Shown here: one piece after another, positions 16,692 to 25,769 of the stretch
How positions within the stretch are numbered: position 1 is the stretch's first letter
Layout of the letters: every line of letters starts with the position of its first letter
DNA from: an uncultured Pseudomonadales bacterium
Lineage (GTDB): Bacteria > Pseudomonadota > Gammaproteobacteria > Pseudomonadales > Azotimanducaceae
Direction of reading: 5' to 3'
Assembly (NCBI GenBank): GCA_938017975.1
Contig: CALIKQ010000057.1
Span: 1-64,000 of the forward strand
DNA length: 64,000 nt
Translations under genes and position numbers: made by a program
The notes under the pieces: generated by a model
What the model was told of the DNA's origin: nothing
Databases searched by the model: none
Seen by the model: only the letters and a program-made list of their open reading frames with translations

Positions 16692-17588
16692 AAATACCCA
16701 ACCATAGAGGATTGCGTAGGATCGACGCCATTGGTCGCGCTGCAACGACTACCTGGCAATACTTCAAATCGCATCCTGGCGAAGTTAGAGGGCAACAATC
16801 CTGCCGGATCGGTTAAAGACCGTCCCGCGATGAGCATGATCCAGCGAGCTGAGCACGCAGGTGCGATTCGTCCAGGAGATGTTTTGATCGAAGCAACCAG
16901 TGGCAATACAGGTATTGCTTTGGCGATGGCTGCAGCGATCAAGGGGTACACTTTAAAATTGATCATGCCAGCACATATGAGCGAGGAGCGAAAAGCCGCA
17001 ATGCGGGCTTACGGAGCAGAATTGATCTTGGTGAGCCAAATTGAGGGGATGGAAGGTGCACGAGATCTGGCCGAGGCAATGGCTGCAAGAGGGGAGGGTA
17101 TTGTTCTAGACCAATTTGCGAATCCCGATAATCCGCTCGCGCACTATCTGGGCACTGGCCCCGAGATATTTGAGCAAACTCGAGGCGAAGTCACACATTT
17201 TGTGAGTTCCATGGGCACGACAGGGACGATCATGGGGGTGTCGCGTTATTTCCGTGAAGTGAAGCCGGAAGTTGAAATCATCGGTTTGCAACCCATAGAA
17301 GGTCAGGCGATACCCGGTATACGGCGCTGGCCGGAGGCTTACCGACCGGCTATTTTCGATCAACAAGGCGTCGACCGCGTGATTGATATTGATCAGGCAG
17401 ATGCAGAAGCGATGATGCGACGATTAGCCAGAGAAGAAGGTATTTTTGCGGGTGTGTCATCGGGCGGTTCAATCGCTGCAGCGCTTCAAATCAGTCAAGA
17501 AGTAGCTCATGCCACGATTGTTGCAATTGTTTGTGATCGTGGGGATCGTTATTTGTCGACAGGTGTATATGAGCCCGAGTTAGCATAA
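16689..17588 (+). CDS. cysM: Cysteine synthase B (O-acetylserine sulfhydrylase)
   Basis: PLP enzyme making cysteine (or S-sulfocysteine) from O-acetylserine. It is 299 aa from the inferred ATT start. YPTIEDCVGSTPLVALQRL at the N-terminus, upstream of the first conventional start (TTG 16731), is conserved in CysM. The PLP lysine is in KLEGNNPAGSVKDRPA, the substrate loop is TSGNTGIALAM, and the phosphate-binding loop is GTTGTIMG. IPGIRRWPEAY is typical of CysM rather than CysK. It is divergent from the GacS-position gene and followed by rlmD and relA, a widespread order. Confidence 0.93.
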   Translation: MKYPTIEDCVGSTPLVALQRLPGNTSNRILAKLEGNNPAGSVKDRPAMSMIQRAEHAGAIRPGDVLIEATSGNTGIALAMAAAIKGYTLKLIMPAHMSEERKAAMRAYGAELILVSQIEGMEGARDLAEAMAARGEGIVLDQFANPDNPLAHYLGTGPEIFEQTRGEVTHFVSSMGTTGTIMGVSRYFREVKPEVEIIGLQPIEGQAIPGIRRWPEAYRPAIFDQQGVDRVIDIDQADAEAMMRRLAREEGIFAGVSSGGSIAAALQISQEVAHATIVAIVCDRGDRYLSTGVYEPELA

Positions 17589-17651
17589 AATACTGCTCCC
17601 GCGAAGCTGACGGCCTTGAGCGGTCGAAAAGCATGGGATTTGGCAGAGGTT

Positions 17652-18956
17652 ATGCGAAGAAAAAAACAACCTTTCTTAGAAACTGGCGAGGTCCTCACCA
17701 TCGAGGGTGCATGCCTCAATGCAGACGGGAAGTTTAAGGCCCACGGCCTGCTTCCGGGGGAGCAGGCGACCTTTATTCCGCTTAAGCGTCAGAAAGGGGT
17801 TTGGGTGTGTCGTTCAGAGCATATTGATCAGCTGCACCCAGATCGTGTAGAGCCCAAATGTGCGTATGCACAGCTTTGTGGGGGCTGCTCGTTTCAGCAC
17901 TATGCGCGTCCGGCGCAGTTATCGTTTAAATCGAACTGGCTCGAGACCCTGTTTGAAGACTGTCAACCAGAACAGTGGCTCGAAGTGATCTCTGGGCCAG
18001 CCTATGGATATCGCACCAAAGCAAGGCTTGGCGTCAAGCATGTGGCGAAAAAAGGTCGGACACTGGTCGGTTTTAGAGAAGTTGGGTCAGGGCTTATCGC
18101 AGAGATGGCGAGCTGCGATATTTTGGTGCCTGAGCTTTCAGCTTTGCTTGAACCGTTGTCTGAACTAATTCATCGTCTCGATGCGAAGTCCTCGATCCCG
18201 CAAATTGAAGTTGCTGCCTCTGAGGGTCAGGTAGCTCTGGTGATTCGTCACCTTGATGCGCTATCTGAAAGAGATCAAACGGCATTTGCTGTTTTTGAAA
18301 AGGAGTTTGGGGTTCGTGTTTTATTGCAATCTGGGGGTCCGGATACTGTAGCGGCTTTAAGTCAAGATCAGATACCGACTCTGCAATATTGTCTCAACGA
18401 TCAGGGACTTGTTTTTTCGTTTCACCCCATGGCGTTTACTCAAGTCAACCAAGCCGTTAATCAAAAGATGGTTAACTTAGCACTCGAGTTGCTGGCGCTT
18501 GAAAAGGAAGATCGGGTACTGGACGCTTTTTGTGGTATCGGAAATTTTTCACTGCCGATTGCTGGGAAAGTCCGGGAAGTGTTGGGACTTGAGAGCAGTC
18601 AGGAGAGCGTTGAGCAGGCTCGGCAAAATGCACAACTGAATGACATCAGTAATGTGCAATTCGAGGTTGAAAACTTGTATGAACTTGAAGCAGCCAAAGA
18701 TCTACTCAGAGGTTGTCACAAGGCGTTGATTGATCCGCCGCGTTCTGGCGCATTAGCGCTCTGTGAGCAAATTGCAGAAAGCGAATGCGAACGGGTGGTC
18801 TACGTATCCTGCAATCCGGTTACGCTCAGGCGGGATGTAGATCGGTTGAGCGCGTCCGGCTTTCAATTATCAAAATTAGGCATGATCGATATGTTTCCTC
18901 ACACCGCTCACATGGAATCTATTGCGCTGTTGGTCCGAGATAAAGCCAATGGTTAA
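17652..18956 (+). CDS. rlmD: 23S rRNA (uracil-5-)-methyltransferase RlmD
   Basis: SAM-dependent enzyme that makes m5U1939 in 23S rRNA (formerly RumA). It is 434 aa from ATG 17652, matching the E. coli length. An N-terminal TRAM domain is followed by the [4Fe-4S] cysteines CAYAQLCGGC and a fourth Cys in MASCDILV. The SAM motif is DAFCGIGNFSLPIA, DPPRSGA follows, and the catalytic Cys is in YVSCNPVTLRRD. TTG 17616 is a possible upstream start. Confidence 0.95.
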   Translation: MRRKKQPFLETGEVLTIEGACLNADGKFKAHGLLPGEQATFIPLKRQKGVWVCRSEHIDQLHPDRVEPKCAYAQLCGGCSFQHYARPAQLSFKSNWLETLFEDCQPEQWLEVISGPAYGYRTKARLGVKHVAKKGRTLVGFREVGSGLIAEMASCDILVPELSALLEPLSELIHRLDAKSSIPQIEVAASEGQVALVIRHLDALSERDQTAFAVFEKEFGVRVLLQSGGPDTVAALSQDQIPTLQYCLNDQGLVFSFHPMAFTQVNQAVNQKMVNLALELLALEKEDRVLDAFCGIGNFSLPIAGKVREVLGLESSQESVEQARQNAQLNDISNVQFEVENLYELEAAKDLLRGCHKALIDPPRSGALALCEQIAESECERVVYVSCNPVTLRRDVDRLSASGFQLSKLGMIDMFPHTAHMESIALLVRDKANG

Positions 18957-21174
18957 GGCCAAAGAGCAACAAACGGTCTTTGAGGAGGGTGCTGTCGATG
19001 TGGCCCAGTGGATTGCCGAACTGGGCAGCGACCGACCTGATTTAGATCTTGATCGAATAGAGCGAGCTTGTGAGCTTTCTGCGCAGGCGGAGAATAAAGC
19101 GATTCAAATGGGAGCAGGCTGGCCTTCAGGGCGCAGCAGTTATTGGATGGGTTTGGAAATCGCTGATATTTTGCGGGAATTCCAGGTTGATGAAGATGGA
19201 TTGATTGCCGCCATCATTTACCGAGCAGTCCGAGAGCATCAAATCACCCTCAATCATGCGCGAAAGCAGTTTGGCGACAAGGTTGGCGATTTGGTTGAGG
19301 GCGTTTTGAAGATGGCCGCAATCAGCAATATTCAAATTCGACACAACGCAGTGGTTTTGGGGGAGACCTCAGACCAAATCGAGCAAGCCAAAAAAATGCT
19401 GGTGGCATTGGTCGACGATATTCGGGTTGCTTTGATTAAACTCGCAGAAAGAACCTGCGCAATCCGTGCAGTAGGCAATAGCGAGCGAAGCAAACAGCTC
19501 AGGTTGGCTCAAGAGGTTAGCGAAATTTACGCTCCGCTTGCGCACCGGTTAGGGATTGGTCACCTGAAGTGGGAGCTCGAGGATCTCGCATTTAGATACA
19601 CCGAACCCAAAGCGTATAAACGGATCGCGAACTTACTGGACGAGAAGCGAACGGTCAGGGATCAGTATATCGAAACTGTCGTAGCGCTCCTTGATGCCAA
19701 GTTGACGCTCGTGACTCTGGATTCTGAGCTTGAGGGCCGGGCCAAACATATCTGCAGTATTTGGAAAAAAATGAATCGCAAGGGTATTCCTTTTTCGGAA
19801 GTCTATGATGTGCGAGCGATTCGAATTTTGGTGAATACGGCAGATGATTGCTATCGGGCTTTAGGGGTCGTTCATAATCTTTGGCGAAACATTCCCAATG
19901 AATTCGATGACTATATTGCAAATCCCAAAGACAATGGATACCAGTCATTACACACTGCTGTGATCGGTCCTGAGGGTAAGGTCCTTGAGGTTCAAATTCG
20001 AACCAATGAAATGCATCGTGAGGCCGAGTATGGTGTTTGCGCGCATTGGACTTACAAGGATGAAGTGAAAGGCCAACGCGTTGCGCGTTATGAACGTCGC
20101 CTTGCTTGGCTGCGGCAGGTAATCGAGTGGCAAGATGAGGTGAATAACCTTCCTGAGTCTGCCAGCGAGATGATGGCCAATGTCAGTTTAGATCGAGTGT
20201 ATCTTTTCACGCCTGAGGGTCACGTGATTGATATGCCGCCTGGGGCAACCCCAGTAGATTTCGCTTACAAGGTACATACGGAAATTGGGCATCAGTGTCG
20301 GGGCGCTAAGGTGAACGGTAAGGTTGTCCCACTCAATCAGGTCCTAATTTCTGGGGATCATGTCGAAATCATCACAGGACAAGACAGCGTGCCGCGTCGG
20401 GAGTGGTTGCACTCGCATCTGGGGTACGTCACAACTTCAAAGGCGAAAGCGAAAATTCAAAGTTGGTTTGGATTGCGCGAGCGCCAAAAGAACCTTGATG
20501 AAGGCCAGCGGCTGCTGAGGGCGGAGTTGGAGCAGCTCGGACTGGATTCTGATCGGGAAGTGCTGATCAGTGAAGCGTTCAATTTTGAATCGGATGACGA
20601 TTTCTTTGTCGCTTTGGGAAGTGGCGATTTACAGCTCACCGATGTTGCTGAATGGATCGCAGAGCATGAGCTTGATATCAGAACCTCTACTCAACTACCC
20701 CTTGCGTTTACGCAAGATGAATCGCCAATGCTCATTAATGGGTTGGGAGGACGACGGCATCAGATTGCCGGTTGTTGCAATCCGGTTTTGGGGGACTCGA
20801 TCGTTGGTATCATAAGCGACGCGGGAGCGGTGAACGTGCATGTGCAGGCTTGTGTTGAAGTGTTGCAAGGAGATCCGTACGGAAGACTCATTCGATTATC
20901 ATGGCAGGAAGATGTTCGAGCGGTATTCTCAGTAGAGCTTGAAGTAGAAGCTTATGAGCGTTCGGGTTTGCTCTTTGATATCACCGGATTATTTGTGACC
21001 GAACAAATCAATGTCACGATGATGCATTCGGTGACCGATCGAGAGGCGCAGCGGGTGCAACTGTCAATGACGGTTGAGGTCGGTTCTTTGAAAATTTTGA
21101 TCAAAGTGCTGGAAATGATGCAGAAGATACCTAATGTGGTTTCAGCTCGACGGGCAGCCACGAAGCAGGATTAA
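18949..21174 (+). CDS. relA: GTP pyrophosphokinase RelA ((p)ppGpp synthetase)
   Basis: Ribosome-associated stringent-response synthetase of 741 aa. The HD hydrolase domain at about 50-200 has lost its HD motif (AAIIYRAVREHQ in its place), as in monofunctional RelA. The synthetase domain contains VYDVRAIRILV and EFDDYIANPKDNGYQSLHT. TGS (VYLFTPEGHVIDMPPG), the zinc-finger-like region with GCCNP, and the ACT domain follow. ATG 18949 overlaps the rlmD stop. Confidence 0.96.
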   Translation: MVKAKEQQTVFEEGAVDVAQWIAELGSDRPDLDLDRIERACELSAQAENKAIQMGAGWPSGRSSYWMGLEIADILREFQVDEDGLIAAIIYRAVREHQITLNHARKQFGDKVGDLVEGVLKMAAISNIQIRHNAVVLGETSDQIEQAKKMLVALVDDIRVALIKLAERTCAIRAVGNSERSKQLRLAQEVSEIYAPLAHRLGIGHLKWELEDLAFRYTEPKAYKRIANLLDEKRTVRDQYIETVVALLDAKLTLVTLDSELEGRAKHICSIWKKMNRKGIPFSEVYDVRAIRILVNTADDCYRALGVVHNLWRNIPNEFDDYIANPKDNGYQSLHTAVIGPEGKVLEVQIRTNEMHREAEYGVCAHWTYKDEVKGQRVARYERRLAWLRQVIEWQDEVNNLPESASEMMANVSLDRVYLFTPEGHVIDMPPGATPVDFAYKVHTEIGHQCRGAKVNGKVVPLNQVLISGDHVEIITGQDSVPRREWLHSHLGYVTTSKAKAKIQSWFGLRERQKNLDEGQRLLRAELEQLGLDSDREVLISEAFNFESDDDFFVALGSGDLQLTDVAEWIAEHELDIRTSTQLPLAFTQDESPMLINGLGGRRHQIAGCCNPVLGDSIVGIISDAGAVNVHVQACVEVLQGDPYGRLIRLSWQEDVRAVFSVELEVEAYERSGLLFDITGLFVTEQINVTMMHSVTDREAQRVQLSMTVEVGSLKILIKVLEMMQKIPNVVSARRAATKQD

Positions 21175-21200
21175 AACTTTAAGCGAGTAGGGGGGGAAGC

Positions 21201-21854
21201 ATGAAAATCATTCTATTGGGTGCGCCGGGCGTGGGTAAGGGGACTCAAGCACAATTTATATGCCAAGCCTATGGGATTCCTCAGATATCCACCGGGGATA
21301 TGTTACGTCAAGCGATAAAGGACCAGACGCCTTTGGGGATAAAGGTTAAATCTGTGATGGACCGCGGCGACCTTGTCACCGACGAGATCATTATCGATCT
21401 CGTGAAAGAAAGGATCAGCGCGTCAGATTGCCAGTCGGGGTTTTTATTTGACGGATTTCCTCGCACCATTCCCCAGGCCGAGTCCTTGCGTGAGGCAGGG
21501 GTCGAAATAGATTTTGTGATTGAGATCAATTTGTCGGACCAAAAAATCATTGATCGACTGAGTGGGCGACGGGTACATCCGGGTTCCGGACGGATTTATC
21601 ATCTGGTTTTTCAACCACCTAAGCGTGATGGGGTCGACGATCAAACAGGGGAGCCGCTGGTTCAGCGAGAAGATGACCTTGAAGAAACGATCAAGGACCG
21701 CTTGCGGGTGTATCACGAACAGACCGCGCCTCTGATCGATTTTTATCAGGCTGAAATGCAGGCGAAAGGAGGAAGCTACGGCGTCGTAGAGGGCGATGGT
21801 GCAACCGAGGAAATTCAAAAATCGATTCAAAAATTATTGGGCGAGCAAAGTTAA
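21201..21854 (+). CDS. adk: Adenylate kinase
   Basis: Interconverts AMP plus ATP with two ADP. It is 217 aa, the long form with a LID domain. The P-loop is [11 protein letters not shown], the AMP-binding motif is STGDMLR, and [10 protein letters not shown] follows. The LID (residues about 122-160) starts with [13 protein letters not shown] and lacks zinc-binding cysteines, as in enterics. A G-rich ribosome binding site precedes ATG 21201. Confidence 0.97.
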   Translation: MKIILLGAPGVGKGTQAQFICQAYGIPQISTGDMLRQAIKDQTPLGIKVKSVMDRGDLVTDEIIIDLVKERISASDCQSGFLFDGFPRTIPQAESLREAGVEIDFVIEINLSDQKIIDRLSGRRVHPGSGRIYHLVFQPPKRDGVDDQTGEPLVQREDDLEETIKDRLRVYHEQTAPLIDFYQAEMQAKGGSYGVVEGDGATEEIQKSIQKLLGEQS

Positions 21855-22322
21855 TCTAACCACAATGTTCCTTTGTAAGGCCTCAGGTAGAAAGCGCTCG
21901 ATCAACACTGAGATCGCAAAAAAAGTTGAGCCACCTCAGAAAAGCTGCCTATCTGTTAATCAGCAGATTGGTATCGGCAAAAGGGGTTAGCTTCTAGCAA
22001 TTAGAATGCTTCGCTTCATTCACTGCATAACTCGATCATGATTGGATTTATCGTTTAGATTTAGAGGCCGAACGAATCGAAAATTTTTTCTCTGTATGCT
22101 TAATAACGCTGTAATTTTAGGTAAACCAGACCGTTTTGAGGCTACAAAAAAGTTTTAAAAAAGGGTGTCCAAAGCAAAGAGAATTTTCTAAACTTGACCC
22201 CAGCGCATCGATGTTACCCAGACTCTGCCTTTAGCTATGATTCAGAGTTATGCCGAGGAGATGCTTCATAGCTGAAACATTGAGCGAAACAAATAGGTAA
22301 AGTCATTAAAGGAGTACTAAAC
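21855..22322. other. 468-bp gene-free stretch before the histone H1-like gene
   Basis: A+T-rich in its middle, with no convincing gene on either strand. It should contain the promoter and a long leader for the H1-like gene. TTGACC at 22194-22199 resembles a -35 box, but I see no good -10 at the right distance. AAAGGAG before GTG 22323 is the ribosome binding site of the next gene. Confidence 0.6.
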
Positions 22323-22505
22323 GTGGTCGCAAAAAAGAAACCTGCTGCTAAGAAGAAACCTGCTGCTAAGAAAGCTGCGCCTAAAAAAGCTGCTGCTAAG
22401 AAGGCTGCACCTAAGAAGGCTGCTGCTAAGAAGGCCGCACCTAAGAAGGCTGCTGCTAAGAAAGCGGCACCTAAGAAGAAAGCTGCTGCCAAGAAAAAGA
22501 AATAA
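22323..22505 (+). CDS. Histone H1-like Lys/Ala/Pro repeat protein
   Basis: A 60-aa protein made almost only of Lys, Ala and Pro, starting MVAKKKPAAKKKPAAKK and continuing as about four repeats of KKAAPKKAAA (a 30-bp DNA repeat). It resembles bacterial histone H1-like proteins and the C-terminal tail of AlgP, which bind DNA through clustered lysines. A good ribosome binding site precedes the GTG and a perfect terminator follows. Nucleoid or nucleic-acid binding is inferred from composition only. Repeat number is likely to vary between strains. Confidence 0.85.
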   Translation: MVAKKKPAAKKKPAAKKAAPKKAAAKKAAPKKAAAKKAAPKKAAAKKAAPKKKAAAKKKK

Positions 22506-22525
22506 TTTCTTAGTACAGCACTGCA

Positions 22526-22560
22526 CCATAAAAAAGCCCTGTAAAAGGGCTTTTTTATGG
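22526..22560. terminator. Bidirectional intrinsic terminator
   Basis: A perfect 15-bp inverted repeat (arms 22526-22540 and 22546-22560, 5-nt loop) with GC core GCCCT/AGGGC flanked by A6 and T6 runs. It can end transcripts from both directions: the H1-like gene on the left and mobA on the right, whose stop lies 6 nt away. Confidence 0.95.
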
Positions 22561-22565
22561 GTGCC

Positions 22566-23135
22566 TCAAAAATCTAGTGGCCGATTAAGATTGGTAAAAG
22601 CTTGGTTGGACGGGATTTTCAGGGTGGATAGCCGTAGGCTCTTGAGCCAGCCTTTGATGGATTGATCGCGGAATTGTTGCTGCTCAGCCAATGCTTTAAT
22701 AGCCGATGTTTGAAGAGCCATCAGACCACATTCAAGTCGACCATGATGCTCATACACCGCTGCATCGAAGCTATCGACATTCGATACCAAGTTTTCTTGC
22801 AAGGCGCTGATGATGGCATGCGAGAGACCGGGCATGTCACAAGCGATGACCAGCGTAAACTTAGATGAGATCAATGGCGCGCAGGCAGACAGTCCGCACA
22901 GAGGACCCCCGAAGTTCGGCGTAGAATCAGATACAACCTCTACGCCTAATGTTTGGTAATACTCGATATTTCGATTTGCGCTGATCAAAGTTCTAGAAGA
23001 ACACGCCTGAGCGCTCTGGAATGCATAGTGTATTAAGGGTGCGCCCCTATAATGAATCAGCCCTTTATCTTGGCCATTGAGTCTTCTGCCTTTCCCGCCG
23101 GCAAGAATAATGCTCGAAAACTGGCGCTGTGTCAT
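22566..23135 (-). CDS. mobA: Molybdenum cofactor guanylyltransferase
   Basis: Links GMP to molybdopterin to make the MGD form of the molybdenum cofactor. It is 189 aa from ATG 23135. The nucleotide-binding signature LAGGKGRRLNGQDKGL is at the N-terminus, followed by GPLCGLSA and the metal-binding ACDMPGL. The frame extends to 23207, but that would add 24 residues not typical of the family. It is divergent from the helicase gene. Confidence 0.88.
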   Translation of the reverse strand: MTQRQFSSIILAGGKGRRLNGQDKGLIHYRGAPLIHYAFQSAQACSSRTLISANRNIEYYQTLGVEVVSDSTPNFGGPLCGLSACAPLISSKFTLVIACDMPGLSHAIISALQENLVSNVDSFDAAVYEHHGRLECGLMALQTSAIKALAEQQQFRDQSIKGWLKSLRLSTLKIPSNQAFTNLNRPLDF

Positions 23136-23193
23136 AGCGTTGTTATCTATTAAAAGGACAGCATAGCCACAATTTTTAAAGTATGCATTAGCG

Positions 23194-25107
23194 ATGAATG
23201 AACCCAAACTGCCAGAACTGTTAGGGCGCGAAAACCCTGCGCCAGCACTGATTCCAAGCTATGAGTTTAGACCTCAGCAGCTTGAGTTTTCTATGTGTAT
23301 TGAAAATAGTCTCAATCTCAAATCACATTCTGTGATCGAGGCGGGAACCGGCATTGGAAAAACCATTGGTTACTTGGTGCCAATACTTGCCAGTAAAAAA
23401 CGGGTGCTCATATCAACGTTTACGAAGCTGCTACAAGACCAAGTGATCAACCATGATCTTGCGATAGCCGCCAAAATAGCCGGGTGGCATCGGCAGGTGC
23501 AAGTTTTAAAAGGACGCAGAAACTATGTGTGTCGAGAAAAACTTCAGAAGGCTGTCCGTTCCCCACGATCGATGACCATTTCTAAAATAGAAGCAGATCT
23601 GATGGATGTGTGGCAGTGGTCGACTGCCAGTCGACTGGGTGATCTCTCTGAATTGGGTGATCTTGAGCCCAGGCTTCATTCGCTGGTAACCGCCTCAGCG
23701 ACTGAGTGCTTGAAAATGCAGTGTCCCAGTTACTCCGATTGTGCCTATTTCAAGGCACAAAACCGCGCGCGCGATGCAGACGTTTTGATTGTTAATCACC
23801 AATTGCTGGTGGCGGGCTCATCGCCAGAAAATGAACTGACGCATCGAGTATTTGAAAATTTCGACGCCTGTTTAATTGACGAAGCAGAGCAATTACCGTC
23901 GATTGTCCGCGAGTCGGCGAGTTTGGTTTATGACATCAATTGGTTGACGACCTTCTCAGAGGATCTTCAAGATGAAGTGGGTACTGGCGCCCAAGGTGAC
24001 GACACGCTTTTGCAATGGTCTAAACGGCTGCGCGTAACCCACGAGGAGATTGTTCGACAATTTGGCTCCGAGGAGAATTCAGGCTCGATGTCTCCCGAAC
24101 ATCTAGAGCAGGTCCTCTCAATGTGTGATCAATTAGAGGACTTATTGTCGGGCTTAATCCAAGCTGTTCAGGTCCGTAGCTCTCGGAGCCGACGCTTACT
24201 TCAGTTATCAGATCAATGTGTCGCCCAGTTAGATCGAGTTCTGGCGATTGGGGGCGACCTAGAAGTTGAAGCCCATCGCTATTTCTGGCGGTCTGGGCGT
24301 CAAGGTGTATCGTGGTATTGCTCCGATTGGCCGGTAGAAGGTGATGCGCTCCACGGAGCAGTAAGCTTCCTAGATGCTATGACCTGCATCTTCGTTTCGG
24401 CATCAATGACGGTTAACGAATGCTTTGATTTCTTTGTTCAGCAGTTGCCAATTGAGATCGACTCAACGCATCGCATCGGCAGTCCTTTCGACTATGAACG
24501 TCAGGTTTTAGGTTATAAACCGGCGGTATTACCGAGTCTTGAGGCAGAGGATTTTATGCCCCAGCTACTGTCGTCTATTGATCCGCTGCTTGATGGTAAA
24601 ACCCTGATTTTGATGACGTCACACAGAGCGTTAAAATTGGCGACGCAATATCTGCGGGGAGATCAAGGCAGAGTGCTGTTTGTTCAGGGCGAGCAGGGCG
24701 CGGCGCAGCTCGTTGAAGCATTTATGGCGTCTAAATCGGGTATTCTTCTAGTGACCATGGGGTATTGGCAAGGGATGGATCTCGCTGGCGCGGAGGTCGA
24801 TTGTTTGGTGATGGATCGGTTACCGTTTAAGTCTCCGTCAGACCCAACTCTGAGAGGCGCCAAGCAGCGGCTTGATGCGTTGGGCTCGGACTTCTTTTTA
24901 GAATTTCTGCTCCCAGACTGTGCGCTCAAGTTGCGACAAGGTTTCGGACGGCTTATTCGCAGAGCCTCTGATCGAGGCGTCTTTGTTATTGGAGACGCGC
25001 GTTATTGGGATGCAAGTTACGCGCAATATTTGCAGAATAATCTGCCGATGTTCCGCTGGACCGACCAGCTTGATGACGCAGTAGAATTTATAGGAATCTC
25101 ACAATGA
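23194..25107 (+). CDS. yoaA: ATP-dependent helicase, YoaA/DinG family
   Basis: Superfamily 2, XPD-like DNA helicase of 637 aa. Walker A is EAGTGIGKTIGY. Fe-S cluster cysteines are in YVCREKL and CLKMQCPSYSDC. Motif II reads LIDEAEQLP, so the usual DEAH box is DEAE. Motif VI is RQGFGRLIRRASDRG. Position beside tsaB, as for yoaA in E. coli, favours YoaA over DinG. E. coli YoaA has a role in replication-fork repair. It overlaps tsaB by 4 nt. Confidence 0.9.
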   Translation: MNEPKLPELLGRENPAPALIPSYEFRPQQLEFSMCIENSLNLKSHSVIEAGTGIGKTIGYLVPILASKKRVLISTFTKLLQDQVINHDLAIAAKIAGWHRQVQVLKGRRNYVCREKLQKAVRSPRSMTISKIEADLMDVWQWSTASRLGDLSELGDLEPRLHSLVTASATECLKMQCPSYSDCAYFKAQNRARDADVLIVNHQLLVAGSSPENELTHRVFENFDACLIDEAEQLPSIVRESASLVYDINWLTTFSEDLQDEVGTGAQGDDTLLQWSKRLRVTHEEIVRQFGSEENSGSMSPEHLEQVLSMCDQLEDLLSGLIQAVQVRSSRSRRLLQLSDQCVAQLDRVLAIGGDLEVEAHRYFWRSGRQGVSWYCSDWPVEGDALHGAVSFLDAMTCIFVSASMTVNECFDFFVQQLPIEIDSTHRIGSPFDYERQVLGYKPAVLPSLEAEDFMPQLLSSIDPLLDGKTLILMTSHRALKLATQYLRGDQGRVLFVQGEQGAAQLVEAFMASKSGILLVTMGYWQGMDLAGAEVDCLVMDRLPFKSPSDPTLRGAKQRLDALGSDFFLEFLLPDCALKLRQGFGRLIRRASDRGVFVIGDARYWDASYAQYLQNNLPMFRWTDQLDDAVEFIGISQ

Positions 25108-25769
25108 TCTTGGGTATTGATACGACCGGCGCCGATTTAAAGATGGGACTTGCGAAGCTGGATCAAGTCAGCAGCAAGAGTTGGTTAAATGGTCCCCGAC
25201 ATTCGCGCATTCTGCTTCCGCAGATACTTGAGTTTCTAGATGAAAAAGATGCTGCGCTCGAGGATTTGTCCGCATTGGCCTTTAGTCAAGGACCAGGATC
25301 CTTCACTGGATTGAGAGTTGCTGTGGGGGTGATACAAGGCTTGGCGTATGGACTGGGCTTGCCTGTGATCGAAGTGCCCACAATGGCCGTGATCGCCCTC
25401 CAAGCAGGACGTGATCATCAGATCGATGATGTCTTGGTGGCCGTTCACGCAAGAGAGGCTGAGGTCTATGCTGGGTTTTATCGCAATTGCCGCAGCGGGT
25501 TTCCAGAGCTTTCAGAAGGGCCGCGTGTTCACACTCGGGCTAGCCTTCAGGACTGCCTTGATTCGGCTTGGGGCCTCGCTGGTGATGGCGCATTTATTTT
25601 TGACGATGATGCACACCCGATGCTGACTAAGACAGATATTGTCGATGCCACTGCGGAAGATTTGTTGCTTCTGGCCGTTGAGCAGTTCGATAGAGGATTG
25701 ACCGTCTCTGCCTTAAAGGCTGCGCCCTTGTATGTCCGAGAAATTGTGGCATCAAAGTCGAGACCTTAA
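25104..25769 (+). CDS. tsaB: tRNA threonylcarbamoyladenosine biosynthesis protein TsaB
   Basis: Non-catalytic partner of TsaD in the complex that makes t6A37 in ANN-decoding tRNAs. It is 221 aa. The ASKHA-fold N-terminus shows MILGIDTTGADLKMGL, then FSQGPGSFTGLRVAVGVIQG, the family hallmark. It overlaps the helicase gene by ATGA and is followed by rsmJ with no gap. Confidence 0.95.
   Translation: MILGIDTTGADLKMGLAKLDQVSSKSWLNGPRHSRILLPQILEFLDEKDAALEDLSALAFSQGPGSFTGLRVAVGVIQGLAYGLGLPVIEVPTMAVIALQAGRDHQIDDVLVAVHAREAEVYAGFYRNCRSGFPELSEGPRVHTRASLQDCLDSAWGLAGDGAFIFDDDAHPMLTKTDIVDATAEDLLLLAVEQFDRGLTVSALKAAPLYVREIVASKSRP

Noticed and set aside
16586-16966. 126-codon minus-strand ORF over the cysM start
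   Set aside because: It lies antisense to conserved cysM coding sequence and has no independent support.
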